NCBI GenBank assembly: GCA_026545225.1
Contig: CM048849.1
Location: forward strand, 55,509,836 to 55,573,835
Direction of reading: 5' to 3'
DNA: 64,000 bases
DNA from: Cornus controversa
Taxonomy: Eukaryota; Streptophyta; Magnoliopsida; Cornales; Cornaceae
Shown: one piece after another, positions 36,529-47,806 of the stretch
Position numbering within the stretch: the stretch's first letter is position 1
Layout: every line of letters starts with the position of its first letter
The notes under the pieces: model-generated
Told to the model about the DNA's origin: nothing
Seen by the model: the letters and a program-made list of their open reading frames with translations, nothing else
Database searches by the model: none
Made by a program: the position numbers and the translations under genes

Positions 36529-37065
36529 CTAAATTTGTTGTGGCTTCTTCCTCTTCTTTTTCTCAGAATCAGTTCCTCGGGCTTTAGCCTGACTGTCCCT
36601 CACTTCCCTCAGATACAACCGGACGGCGCGTGCGCCAAACGGGTTAGTCTCCGGGCGTCCACCACTCTCCTCGAAGGCAGCCCGCAGGCGGCCCACCAGC
36701 GCGTCGAGGCTACCCCATGCTTGTCGGAGAGGGCACGGACAGGGTGCCGGTGGGTGGAGGTGGCCGAAGAAGATGCAATTACTGTTGTGGACCTTGGTCT
36801 TGCCGAATTGGTCGAGGTACCGGAGGAATTCGATGACGTTGGCTCCGCTGCATGCGAGTGGTGGCCGGTGGTTTCTCAGGTACTGTCCGAACATTATCCA
36901 GTCGCGGCGCTTCTGGGTCTCGTAACGGCTCAGCTGCAGTGGCAGTGACGGTGGTGAGAAAAGTGATGATTGGTGGTGACTGTTGAATTGGGAGGTGGAA
37001 CTGGTGGTGTTTCTGGAGTTGCACCGGTTGGCTGCGGCGGCGGCGGCGGCGGCGGCGGCTGACAT
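36529..37065 (-). CDS. ALOG-domain (LSH family) nuclear regulator, copy A
   Basis: A single-exon, 178-residue protein starting at ATG 37065 (MSAAAA...); the upstream codon in frame at 37119 is not ATG. It has an N-terminal poly-Ala run from GCC/GCG repeats, a Ser/Thr/Asn/Pro-rich linker and an ALOG domain (about 45-166) with [21 protein letters not shown], a zinc-ribbon insert (H93, C97, H102, C109, C111), [13 protein letters not shown] and [17 protein letters not shown], ending in a basic nuclear signal (KKKRKK). ALOG proteins (LSH, rice G1 and TAWAWA1, tomato TMF) act in meristems and organ boundaries; the DNA-binding fold derives from a retrotransposon tyrosine recombinase. Copy A lacks the LSR between PPLA and CSGA, an otherwise very conserved stretch, so its DNA binding may be altered. 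The reading frame is intact. Confidence 0.93.
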   Translation of the reverse strand: MSAAAAAAAAAANRCNSRNTTSSTSQFNSHHQSSLFSPPSLPLQLSRYETQKRRDWIMFGQYLRNHRPPLACSGANVIEFLRYLDQFGKTKVHNSNCIFFGHLHPPAPCPCPLRQAWGSLDALVGRLRAAFEESGGRPETNPFGARAVRLYLREVRDSQAKARGTDSEKKKRKKPQQI

Positions 37066-40000
37066 GATATGGGAACTTGGAGTTTGTTGAAAGAAATATT
37101 TGGAGATATTTTTGCACAAGAAATGATTTTTGAGAAGTGTATATGGACGAGTGAGCTATATGAGATATGATGGTTTTGTTTGTAAAGACTTCATCATATA
37201 CTTATCTTAACCTAGAAGAAAAGGGATTGTTGTTTTTAAGCAGTATCTACACTGAGAAACAGAATTTCTTCGATTGGTGTAAAGTTATATCGTTTGTGGT
37301 CGTAGAGATGTTTTATGCATATTTATACATGTATAAAGAGAAAAAAAGTAAAGGAAAAGGAAGGCAACGGGCCCGGTGTCCTTTTTCATCCTGGTCCAGA
37401 TTTAAAAAAGTTATTCTCATCTTAACACACTCCATTTAATAAAAGGGGGTAGGGTACTAAGACAGGACACACAGAGACATAAAGAGAGTGGGACGAATTT
37501 TTTTATTTTTTTTAATAATTTTTTTTTTTAATTATACTATTTTTAATATATATACTCTTATGCTATAAAATTTTTGATAATTTATATGTATAGACTTAAA
37601 CTAATAAATCTTATATATATAACTATATAAAAGTAATTTTGTATATATATTATATATATAAGGGTAATATAATAAATATAAAATATAAATAGGGCGGGAA
37701 TATCTATAGTCATTCATATCTGATAACTTTGCGAATTTTTTCTTCTCACCCTATAATTATTTCAAAGTTATTTAATCTCCTTCGTAACCAATTTAAACAG
37801 AATTGAAAAGAGTAATTTATGCCGGGGACGAATTAAATTCACATCCCTACCTTCTTTAGAGAGGAGTAGGAATGTGTTGCGCGTGAGTCATTTAAACCAT
37901 TCGTGCCTTACCCTTATGATAAGACTCACAACGGATGTAGTCTACTAATCAGATGCATCCGATGTGCTTTGACGCAACTAATACTTATTGGGAGAGAGAG
38001 ATTGATCACATTATTGGAGACTACAGAAAGCAGGAGTTGTGTCTTAATAGATGTGTGGATTCAATTGAGAGAGAGAGAGATAGACATGGAGCGAGGGTGG
38101 CGTACGCAGGGGAAATTGGTGGGTGTGAGAAGGAGACAAAAGGGGGCCCATGCATTGACTCCCACGTCGGGGAAGTGATGACAGTTTCAATGTCACTTCC
38201 ACCTGTCTCTCTCTCTCTCTCTCTCTCTCCCCGCTTCTAATAGACACCGACGACCGCTGTGAGATGTCTTCTGCCACTGACACGTGCTAGTGTTTTCTCA
38301 TATATATTTCAAACCAGGCCATACCAATACTTGTAATTATATTTTTACTTTAAGCAATGTTATAAGTCTTCGATTAATATTTCAAAATATATTTTAAATT
38401 TATGTGATAAGTAATATAGTTCATTATTTTAAAAGATAAAATTAAATATTAAATTAGTGTAAATAGAAGTTTTCTATACACGAAATTTCAATAGTATACA
38501 TATTAATATTTATTTTTAAATAAATATCATATCACTTGTCACATAAATTTAAAATATACTTCAAAATATTTATTTGTATAGGAAAAACAAAGAGTGATTT
38601 TCCATCGTCAAACATTTATATATATTTATTTTCTGCCAACTTAATATACTTCAAGTGTAGTTGTGTGTGCGTATATATATATATAATTATGGTCTCTCTG
38701 AATCAATAATAAGAGCTAGGTTACATACAAACACCATTTTGGAAGATGACAGATAAATAATGGCCGTGACTGAGCATGGGCTCCACGTTCACTAGTGTCA
38801 AAACAAAAGAGGCCCACCAACTAAAATGACATTACCGAAGGGTTTCATATTGGATTGAAACCTCCAAGTATATGGACCCTTTTTCGAATTTCATTATTGA
38901 TTCATAGTCTCAACTCTGAAATCACAATTCATATGCATCTTATCGTATGATTTTACGGTGTTAATAATACATCATATTGGGTACAATGAAATTTAAATTG
39001 TTCACCTTAATTGTAATGTATGTTTCCAAGTCCTGGAAAGATGAAAGACCAGAAACAGTCCAATTTTGGTACTTCCATTACATGTTAAAATTCTTAATTG
39101 GAAAAATTAGATTTTGGTCATCATTTCTAAACAAAATTAATTTAAAGTGACTGTAAAATTTTTCAAAAATGAATAGTTATTAAAATTGAAATTTAATTGC
39201 GGATGAGTGACCATTTGATTACTTATTACATAAATATCCTCCCTCCAATAAATTATTTATAATTGAACAAATTTACCATTTATATTAATATCAATTAAAC
39301 ATTTATAAAGAACTTTTTAATTAATAATTATTTATTTTTATTTTCATATATTGTATTATTTATATTCTTATACAATTCTTGATTTTTACTATTTATTTGC
39401 AGGGATGCTAAAAGTTGTTATTTGGTGATGACAACAAGAATATTGGAGTAACAACTAAGAATAAGAAACAATAATTTAGAGCGACAACAATTAAAATTAT
39501 TTTCTCATACAATTGGTTCTTGTTGTAATTTGTTCCTTTTTCATAATGGTTTAACTAATATGCTTTAGTGCTGGATGAATAGCTTAAGTATAAGCTAGAT
39601 GGTCTTGTTTAACTATTGGAAATAAATTACTTTTTGTTAGTTTTGGATAATTGATAGCATATGCTACAAAATAAAAAACATTTGATAAAGCAAATTGAAA
39701 TACTAATTTTTTTGCACATAATGGCGTGGCCTGTGAATGGCGTTGAAGTTGTTTAATCTTTTTGAAATTGGAGCAATACAAATAGCATTATAGAAGCATC
39801 TGGTTTGAGTTTTTTCTCAAGTCCAAGAAGAACAGTTTTTCTCTTTCTCTTTGTTAGCATAAAAATTTAGAAAGCAGATGTATATATATATATATATATC
39901 TACAAATTTGATGTTACCAATATATGACAAGTATAAACTTTAAGCCTATAAAATAAGAGTGCATGGACTTGTACATAGAGCTAATATGAATTAAATACAA

Positions 40001-41146
40001 ATGATATTTATGATATTTGTCTTGTTGATCTAATAAAAAAATTGATCTTTTTGAGAGAGAAAAAAAAATAGAATTCTTATTTTTTTAAGCAACTCTTAAT
40101 GTTTCTCAAATTTATTATGTAAGTTCGTATCCTCTCAATTATGTAATATGTTTTGAGACCATAGTAAAGAGAATGATAAAAGAAATAAGAATGATAAAGA
40201 AATCATATCTTTTTAATTGGTAGACTGATAAATTAAAAATAAAAAAAGAGAGTGATGGACAGGAAAGAGAGAGAGGATGATGAATTCAAGCAGCTATCTT
40301 TATATTGAATGGTAAATTTGTCATCTAAAAATTATTTTTAAAATGCTTAATATATATGAAGTATTTTTTACCAAATTACCCTCAAATGGTCACTCATCAG
40401 CCATTAAGTTTCAATTTTAGTAATTATTCATCTTTTTCAAATTTTATGGTGACTTTAGAATAATTTTGTTTAGGATTCGTTACCAAAATCTAATTTTCTC
40501 TTCTTAATTTCCCAACAAACAAATCATAAGGGAGTAGTCCCATTTTTTGGACCGCTAATAATTGAAATCCTATCTTTTACATGTTCAAAGTCATCCTCAA
40601 TCAAATTCCTTAATTATTACAAACCAACTAACAGAATATGATATTCTTAATTTTAAGTTTATATTTCTTTGAATTATTAACACTATTTTCACATTTTAAT
40701 TAAGAAATGAAATGGAACATTAATTTATGTAAATTGGAGTTTCAATTATATATTAGTGTGACATAAAATCCAAGACCGACCCAAGCAAACGATGAGACAT
40801 AAATGATCTGAATAAATCCAATCCTATTACAATGGGTGTCAAACATAATCAAATTTTAAGCCAACCTAATCAATTTTTATCTCCGCTGATAATTTTTGAG
40901 AGAGTAATCCTTGATCCACGTACATTGAAGAGTTTTTGGTTCCTTTACTTTGCAAATATTTATTTTGGGAAATGTTGGGCAAGGTTCCATCTTATCAAAT
41001 CTGTTCCCATACGCATACGATACTTTCTTTTCCTTTTTATCTTCTGGTTGAGATTTTAATCAATCAAAAAGGCCTGCTGATATTTTGCCAGTTTTTGCAG
41101 TGGGCCCGTCTTCCCTCAACTCCAAATCTCAGCTGCCAATCCTCAA

Positions 41147-41180
<34 letters not shown>

Positions 41181-41600
41181 GTAGGGTAAAATGATCACAC
41201 GAAGGACATTTGTATCAAAATTGGCTCTAGCACTTCCTCTGAGGGTTAATAGCCTTTTGTTTTTAACAGTTTTTATGCTTTTACAATCATATCCTTCTGT
41301 TTAGATGTTACATATATATTGATAGTCAAACACAAAATCTGAATAAGAGCACACCATCCAAAAAAGTATTTTAAAATTTTAGTAGAAAGAAAACATATAG
41401 CAATAGTTTGTGGAGAAAATGAGTTAATTACGGTCCAGAGGAGATATGATATCATCTAGACTAATGTTTATATTAGAAAACTGAATGAAAATTGAAAATA
41501 TGTGTTGCATGTACATACTGTATGAGCGTATTGGGTTATTTTTGGCATATGATACAAATGTTAAGCTAGTAACCAACCAGTTACACTGAGTACCGAATAG
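37066..41600. other. Upstream region of ALOG copy A
   Basis: The first ~1.2 kb holds the leader and promoter. It shares GGAGACAAAAG, CCATGCA and GACTCCCACGTCGGGGAAG (~38130-38175) with copy B and contains a (CT)n tract (~38206-38230). A diverged MITE-like insert occupies about 38355-38590 (GCAATGTTATAAGTC start, AAAATTTCAATAG, CACTTGTCACATAAATTT). A (TTA)n microsatellite is at 41148-41180. No second gene is supported. Confidence 0.5.
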
Positions 41601-42169
41601 TCACATTGTATCATGCAGGTACGTATGTAATTAATGAATGAACACTTGTTACAACCCTTAACGTTTAAACCAAACCCCAAAGGACAATAAAGGAATAGCC
41701 ATGTCCCATGTCTCTTCGTTGGGATGTGATGCGGGACAAGTAAGAGTGCTTCGATATCAAAATATATTGAGAAGAAGAGAGAGAATGAGGGAAGAGAATA
41801 ATAGAGAAAAAGAAAATTAGGGAAAAAGAAAAAGAAGCAGGAGGAGGAAAAAGTATGTAATCTCAATAATATTTAATCATCAAAAAGTACCTTCACAATA
41901 CATGGACTAACATATAAATAGGCTGTAAGAAAAACCATAATCAAATCCTACTACTAAAAATAAAATTCTAAAATATTAAATTATGATAATATCCCTTAAA
42001 TAAAAACATTACTAATATAATAATAATAATAATTAAAAATTATCCCTAATTATCTATCTTTGCCCCTCCTCCAGAAATAGAGGCAAAACACGTGCAACTC
42101 ATGCATGCGAATCATAGCTCATCCTACATCAATTCTTCTTGACTGAGAAAAACTCTTCTCCGAAGAGTG

Positions 42170-43090
42170 AAGCGGACAATGCTGCTCAAAAAATCTAGAA
42201 TCAACATGGTAAAACTTATTTGTACTCCATGTGAAATTAGATTAGGGGTAGTACTTCCATAGTAGATCACTCTGATAGTCCAGAACGTTCTCTACCCAAT
42301 CCAAAAACCATGACTGACAGAATAAAAGAACACGTGCTAATGCTGAAGAAAATATAGCTCCACGTGTATGAACACAAGATAATAACATAGGTGCTTCAAA
42401 AGTACCACAGTTAAGCATCAAATACTCCACATCAAAATTTGAATTAGTGCTCAAATCTAATGACCAGCCAAAAAAATATGTATTATCTCCTGACTTATGA
42501 TTGATGTAGAAAAGTCTAACAATGTGGTCATGTTTTATATGGAATGAGTTTTTAAGATAAGGATGCGGTAATACAAAAATTATAACAAAATCTCCTTCAA
42601 AACATTCATAATTCCTATTATGGGCATATGTAGCAAGTTCATAATTTTTATTACTCAAAACAATTTTGTATCGCATATCGGCATGAAAATCATGGACAAA
42701 TTGGACAAAAGAATCAAGGAATTCAAACGAATACATATATGGAGGTGGGTAATTATAATCAATGGACTGACATGGCAAAGAGTGGTAGATAATCTCAAAA
42801 GAACAACTACCAATACACTGATTAGTCAAACTAGTATAAGTAAACTCCATGATAGGCAAAAATAAATTCTCAGTGTCTAGATGCAATTTTACAAGATAAC
42901 TAACCAACTTTCTTAGACCTTGGTTAACAATCTCAATTTCCTTATCAGTTCGAGGACATGATGCAAAAGGAAATTTTAGATTTGTCCCTAAAAATGTACA
43001 AAATGTCTTCTAAAAATTATTGTGGTACTTCACATCTCTATTTAACACAATGGAAGTGGATGACTCGTGATGTGTAACAACTCTCCCATT
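42170..43090 (-). pseudogene. Ty3/gypsy integrase C-terminal remnant
   Basis: Read on the minus strand it gives, in order, a broken integrase core (NRDVKYHNNF, stop, KTFCTFLGTNLKF), CPRTDKEIEIVNQGL in place of HPQTDGQTE, MEFTYTSLTN for the AEFAYNS motif, CSFEIIYHSLP for PFEIVYG, LSNKNYELATYAHNRNYECFEGDFV for the GDxV region, and a FDVEYL tail for FNVADL. In-frame stops and substituted catalytic-region residues show it is dead. No LTRs, reverse transcriptase or RNase H were found nearby, so only the 3' part of pol remains. It abuts the PDS5-like fragment and is present only in duplication unit 1. Confidence 0.8.
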
Positions 43091-43194
43091 TGCTTCAACA
43101 AGTATATAGTTAACAGGATTAATGCAGTATTCATCAAAGACAACTACTGACTGAGGAGCACAAATGATCAATTTTTTCACGAGACGCCATATCA

Positions 43195-43738
43195 GAGACG
43201 TGGTTACCACCAAAATACTCTTTTTCAAATGGATAAATAGAAGTCACTACTTCTGCAAAATCAGTGAACAAAAGGCCCATAGATTGCACAACTTTCAAAA
43301 GACAAGGCTTAAGAATTGTAGCACAGTTGTTCAGAACATTTTTCTCCTAACTTGTAAGATTGAGGTGAAATAGTCTGATTTTTTTTTTAACACTAGTTAG
43401 AAGAGGATAAAGTAATTCTACTGAAATATAGTCGCTTTCCTCCAGTACAATTTTCTCCATGGATGAAAAGACACTATATGAGTGAAAATACCTTATTCCC
43501 TTTAAAAAGTATTCAAACATTTCAATAATTAATTCATTACAATCCAAATCAAGCATGACTTGACTTTTACAATAGTGTGAAGCATTGAAATTGCCTTTCT
43601 GTAGCAATGATCAGAAATATGAGACAAGCTCTCAAAAGATATAACAGTTACGTAAAAAATCTCATTTAGTTGTTCATTACTGAAAGGCTCATCATTTGAC
43701 GTAATAGTTCTCAAAATATCGTTAAGACAAACAGACAA
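43195..43738 (-). pseudogene. PDS5-like (sister chromatid cohesion) gene fragment
   Basis: Three frames on the minus strand together read like a middle part of plant PDS5: CLNDILRTITSNDEPFSN and LNEIFYVTVISFESLSHIS (43738 downward), then VMLDLDCNELIIEMFEYFLK, VFSSMEKIVLEESDYISVEL and LLTSVKKK (43607-43360), then NNCATILKPCLLKVVQSMGL and FTDFAEVVTSI (to about 43230). PDS5 is a HEAT-repeat cohesin regulator. Frameshifts separate the blocks, and no start, end or intron is visible. The run of homology without introns suggests a processed copy, but this is inference. It sits directly beside the integrase remnant in the same orientation and is absent from duplication unit 2. Confidence 0.75.
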
Positions 43739-43763
43739 CTGAAATTTTCACATCTCTATTTAA

Positions 43764-43973
43764 GTGTCTGAATAAGTTATTAACAAGTAAGACCCATATT
43801 ATTTTAGATATTGCATTTTGAATTCACACCATACAAAAAGGTGATTGTCAAGATTAGCAGGGCTGGTAGTGTCTAAATAAGTTATTAACAAGTAAGACCC
43901 CTATTATTTGAGATATTGCATTTTGAATTCACACCATACAAAAAGGTGATTGTCAAGATTAGCAGGCAGATTA
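43764..43973. repeat. 105-bp tandem duplication
   Basis: GTGTCT(G/A)AATAAGTTATTAAC through CACCATACAAAAAGGTGATTG and AGATTAGCAGG occurs at 43764 and 43869. The copies are nearly identical, so the event is young. It sits between the PDS5-like fragment and the LTR-like module. Confidence 0.9.
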
Positions 43974-44350
43974 TCGGCCCGTTATCCTTCCACCGACAGG
44001 AGCGGTAGGTGCTCGCTGCTCTGTGAAACTAGCCTCACGCAATACCCTCCACCTTTAGGGGCCCAGAGCTCTAGGTCTTCCGCCCAAAGATCATGACCCA
44101 ACTCCTTACTTGGATAGGGCGAGCTAGCAAATTAATCCAACATAGTCCCAACCATCTGAGCCGATACAACATCGGCTCACTTTAGTGCCCTCACTTGAGT
44201 TACAGGCCCTCATAACAAAGCCCGGCAATGTGAGATGCTTTCATGAGAAGTTATGAATCAAGAATCACTCAATGTCGTGAGCGATGTGGATAGGAAGTAA
44301 GCATTCTGCAAGCTCAATGCTATATGAGAAAAAGGCAAAAATTGCCAAAA
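43960..44350. repeat. GC-rich LTR-like module, unit 1 copy
   Basis: A GC-rich block (CGGCCCGTTATCCTTCCACC, GGTGCTCGCTGCTCTGTGAA, CCTCACGCAATACCCTCCA, GTGAGCGATGTGGAT) shared with 52558-52965. The GATGTGGGA-like word and the sharp composition change resemble the LTR of a small retroelement, but no primer site or second LTR was found. It predates the tandem duplication because both units carry it. Confidence 0.5.
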
Positions 44351-44617
44351 TAGTTAAGCTTTATTTCTTCTCTAGTTTCATACTAGTAACCATCAAATTG
44401 CCAGAGTCGTAAATATTTGGAAAAACAAAGGTGTAAAGCCATCAAAAATCAATCAAACACAGCATTAGTTTAAAGCTCGGATTGGAATTTCATTCGAGAA
44501 GAAACTTAAATTGTGATGATCACCAAGAGCATTAATTATTAATCTCATCAAAATACAATTTCATAAGGTCTTTTGGTGCCATCTTAATTCCATGATTTAA
44601 ATGCATAGTGCCCGGAT

Positions 44618-44828
44618 GAGAAATGCTAAACGTCACAATATTATTTCACGAATTTTAACTCGAATCTATGTGGCAGATGATAATACCATAGGGACTCCGT
44701 GTATGGAGGAATCCCACCAATAATAACTTACCATTTAATTTTATCTCCTAAAATAATAGATTATATCACATGCAACATAAATTCGAGTTAAAATTCGTGA
44801 TATTTATTCAAGACATGTAGCATTGCTA
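44618..44828. mobile_element. Mutator-like MITE in duplication unit 1
   Basis: The ends GAGAAATGCTAAACGTCACA and, inverted, ATAGCAATGCTACATGTCTTG match at the core. It is flanked by TGCCCGGAT (44609-44617) and TGTCCGGAT (44829-44837), an 8-of-9 target duplication. The inner arms (AATTTTAACTCGAATCTATG...) match the copy at 35051. The corresponding place in unit 2 lacks it. Confidence 0.78.
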
Positions 44829-44837
44829 TGTCCGGAT

Positions 44838-45935
44838 ATGAAATAGCTTACAACTCAATCAGAACAACCACCTCAGCCATGGTTGCATTGGTTCTGCTAA
44901 CTGTACCATTTTCTTTACAAGATATATATAAATAAACTAATTTTTATTATCATTGCCCCAATATATATATATATATATATACACACGCACACACTTAAAT
45001 TGATCAGTTTCCTTCCACCTAGCATACATACTGAGAAAATTAAACCAGACTATTGCAGGCAATCTGTAGGAGACGGCTAGCTAGGTTGGGCCAAAGTCAA
45101 CCTACCCTAAAAACAGTGTGTACAAAGTATAGATTCATTCCTTGACGTCCAGGCCTAAAATGACCAAATGCAATGCTCTAAGCTTGCCAACAGGCGCTGC
45201 CAACAAAGATGAAAAGCCGACTATTATATATATATATGATTTGATTTGGTCTTGTGTAATGAGATAAGTGTTCATTGTAACTTTTGAAATGAGAAGATAA
45301 GTGCTACTCGATCCATATGGGATTCAAAATTCAAATGATCAATGATTAAAAAGTAATAAAAATTAATGAAAGGAAAAATAAAAATAAATAAACCAGCTGT
45401 TTATTAACTAATGATTTTATGACATTTTTGGAACACGTACAAATAACATGGCACCAATCCAAAAGTTTGGTAAATAATCCCCCAACTAATCCATTTTTTT
45501 TGCAATTACGTACAGCTTCCCATTAAAGTGCCGTTAAAAAGATAAACGTACAGAAATTATGCCTTGTAATTTAATATTTTATTTTATATGCCAGTTTTAC
45601 ACTTTTACGCGTTTGCTTCAACTTTGGAAAAAAATCAACTATCTTCTTCCTGGCCAAAGGTATCTTCCATGGCCATAATTTTCTATTTCCTTCCTTCTCT
45701 TTAGGACCCCAAAGTGATCAATCATCATATATCACTATCATCATCGCTGCTCTACCATGTGTTAAGACCTTGAAAAAATACCATCTCTCATCTCCAAATA
45801 CACTTCTTTTCTGACCTTCCCCCAAATCCGATCGACCAACCCATCATCACCAGAGCGTCATTGGGTTCAGATAAAAAGTGACCATGACCAACATCGATCC
45901 AGTTGATCTTCATCAAGAAGACTGTAACTGACCCA
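44838..45935. other. Junction between duplication units, no gene
   Basis: AT-rich DNA with a (TA)n run (44959-44980). It matches unit 2 in patches (45085-45170 with 53070-53130; 45370-45440 with 53655-53720; 45655-45800 with 54415-54555). The match to the 3' flank of ALOG copy A begins at about 45838, placing the unit junction near 45.80-45.84 kb. Confidence 0.55.
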
Positions 45936-46493
45936 CTAAATTTGTTGTGCCTTCTTCCTCTTCTTTTTCTCATAATCAATCCCTCTGGCCTTAGCCTGAC
46001 TGTCCCTCACTTCCCTCAGATACAACCGGACCGCGCGTGCGACAAACGGGTTAGTCTCCGGCCGTCCGCCACTCTCCTCGAAGGCGGCACGGAGCCGGCC
46101 TACCATCGCGTCAAGGCTACCCCAGGCTTGCCGGAGAGGGCACGGACACTGTGCTGGTGGGTGGAGGTGGCCGAAGAAGATGCAATTACTGTTGTGGACT
46201 TTCGTCTTGCCGAATTGGTCGAGGTACCGGAGGAATTCGAGCACGTGAGCTCCGCTGCAACGGGAGAGAGCGAGTGGTGGCCGGTGGCTTCTCATGTACT
46301 GTCCGAACGTGATCCAGTCACGGCGCTTCTGCACCTCGTAACGGCTCAGCTGTGGTGGCAGCAGCGGTGGTGGGAATAGTGATAATTGTTGGTGACTGTT
46401 GAATTGGGAGGTGGAACTGGTAGTGGTGGTGTTTCTGGAGTTGCACCGGCTTGCGTTGGCGGCGGCAGCGGCAGCGGCGGCGGCGGCAGACAT
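45936..46493 (-). CDS. ALOG-domain (LSH family) nuclear regulator, copy B
   Basis: A single-exon, 185-residue paralogue of the gene at 36529-37065, starting at ATG 46493. The plan is the same: poly-Ala N-terminus, Ser/Thr/Gln/Pro linker, ALOG domain (about 46-173) and a basic KKKRKK tail. It keeps the family stretch [20 protein letters not shown] and the GIxYEKKKRK end ([11 protein letters not shown]) that copy A has changed. The zinc-ribbon residues are H100, C104, H109, C116 and C118. One oddity is NPFVARAV where the family, and copy A, have NPFGARAV. The 5' leader and upstream ~300 bp resemble copy A, so expression may overlap. The role is inferred from the family: a transcription regulator in meristem and organ-boundary development. 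Confidence 0.94.
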   Translation of the reverse strand: MSAAAAAAAAAANASRCNSRNTTTTSSTSQFNSHQQLSLFPPPLLPPQLSRYEVQKRRDWITFGQYMRSHRPPLALSRCSGAHVLEFLRYLDQFGKTKVHNSNCIFFGHLHPPAQCPCPLRQAWGSLDAMVGRLRAAFEESGGRPETNPFVARAVRLYLREVRDSQAKARGIDYEKKKRKKAQQI

Positions 46494-47647
46494 GTTATGG
46501 GAACTTAGAGTTTGTTGAAAGAAATATTTGGAGATTTTTGTGCACAGGAATGATTTTTTTAGAAGTGTATAATGATAAGTGGACTATATGATATATATTG
46601 GATATGAATGCTTTCTCTCTATATATATATATAGAGAGAGAGAGAGAGTACAGAGAGTAGGAGTTCTGGTGCTTAAAAGATGTGTGAATTGAATTTAAAG
46701 AGAGAGAAAGCGAGCGAGATAAAGAGACGTGGAATGAGGGTGGCGTATAGAAAATGGTAGGTGAGATAAGGAGACAAAAGAGGGTCCATGCAAAGACTCC
46801 CACGTCGGGGAAGAGACGTTCACCTGTCTTTTGTCTCTTTTCTCCTTGTGGTTCTTAATTTTCAAAATTCACGATTTTCATCTTGAATCAGGATGAACTC
46901 CTACTATGTGATTAACACTATTTTTTGCGATTCAAAATGAATAATTCATAAATAATATAAAATTATTGTGTTAGGTCAAGAATAATTCTTCCAACATAAC
47001 ATAACATAACATGAGAAGCTACGGAGATTATAAATATCTTGGTTCACAATAAAATTGAAAGGGAAATATAATTTCGAGGCCATTGACAGCCAAAGCGTGA
47101 CGATACCAAACACTGCATCGAGTATGAACATAGAAGACGTGTTTGCGGTGGAAACAATTGCATATATTCAAAAATTATAGGCACCGACGTCCGCTGACGA
47201 AGCACTGACACTTTTACCTCGAATTCTTTATGTTAGGTAAAACAAATAGAGCTTCTTCTCAAACAATTTTTATATATTTATTTTCTCGCAGATTATTATA
47301 CTTCAAATATATATATATATATATGTATGCGCGCGCGCGCGCTTAGAGGGGGTATATTGAGAATTAAGTTAGGTGATAGAGATTAATTATTTCTAGATAG
47401 CCCCCATTTTGGATACTTCCATTCCATCTAGTATTAAAATATTTAACATCATATGTGTTTTGTTAACGGGGATATTTACTTTGAAATGATTTTACATATT
47501 AAAATTAATTCCACCCAGCAAGCAAATCATAAATTAATGTACAGTCCAATTTTTCATGTTCAAAGTTATCTTCAATAATTCGCGCCACTTCTATCTTAAT
47601 CTCATATTATTATTTTATTTTTTATTTTTGCAATCTTAATCTCATAT
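46494..47647. other. Upstream region of ALOG copy B
   Basis: The leader just above the ATG matches copy A closely (GGGAACTT(A/G)GAGTTTGTTG, AAAGAAATATTTGGAGAT). A (TA)(GA)n tract lies at 46619-46648. The block with GAGACAAAAG and GACTCCCACGTCGGGGAAG at ~46765-46815 matches copy A's promoter. An (AT)n(GC)n tract lies at ~47310-47343. No other gene is present. Confidence 0.5.
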
Positions 47648-47806
47648 GGATAATGTTATTCAGATAGAATTCATAAACAAAAAATTTTACATCCATTGGA
47701 TGCATGTGGTAAGTGTATGTGGTGGAGCCTACTACATGCATCTAATGAATATAAAATTTTCTGTCTATAAATTCTGCCTACGAATTTTGTCTGAGTAGCA
47801 TTACTC
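47648..47806. mobile_element. Second Mutator-like MITE family (159 bp)
   Basis: The ends GGATAATGTTATTCAGATAG and, inverted, GAGTAATGCTACTCAGACAA are flanked by the 9-bp duplication ATCTCATAT (47639-47647 and 47807-47815). Inner arms are TTGGATGCATGTGGTA and TACATGCATCTAATG. The termini resemble the other MITE family at the first ~10 bases but the interiors differ. Confidence 0.8.

Larger units (their letters stand above)
36390..45800. repeat. Tandem segmental duplication, unit 1
   Basis: A unit of about 9.4 kb starting at the 3' flank of ALOG copy A and running upstream through its promoter to the edge of unit 2. Colinear matches to unit 2 include 36529-37065/45936-46493 (gene), ~38090-38200/46730-46835 (promoter), 40635-40735/48320-48430, 40795-41100/48505-49105, 41295-41460/50975-51150, 43960-44350/52558-52965 and 45655-45800/54415-54555. 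Unit 1 alone carries the Ty3/gypsy-PDS5 block and the MITE at 44618. Confidence 0.85.

Noticed and set aside
36535..36948. Open frame on + opposite ALOG copy A (and its like at 45903-46379 opposite copy B)
   Set aside because: These are antisense shadows of the GC-rich ALOG coding region. The minus-strand frames encode the recognised domain.
38044..38283. Open frame on - through a (GA/CT) tract upstream of ALOG copy A
   Set aside because: Its protein is mostly an Arg-Glu repeat from the microsatellite. Similar repeat-driven frames at 26902-27087 and 33760-33945 were rejected for the same reason.
40936..41181. Open frame ending in a poly-Tyr run
   Set aside because: The tail is a translated (TTA)n microsatellite, and the rest matches non-coding DNA in duplication unit 2 where the frame is lost.
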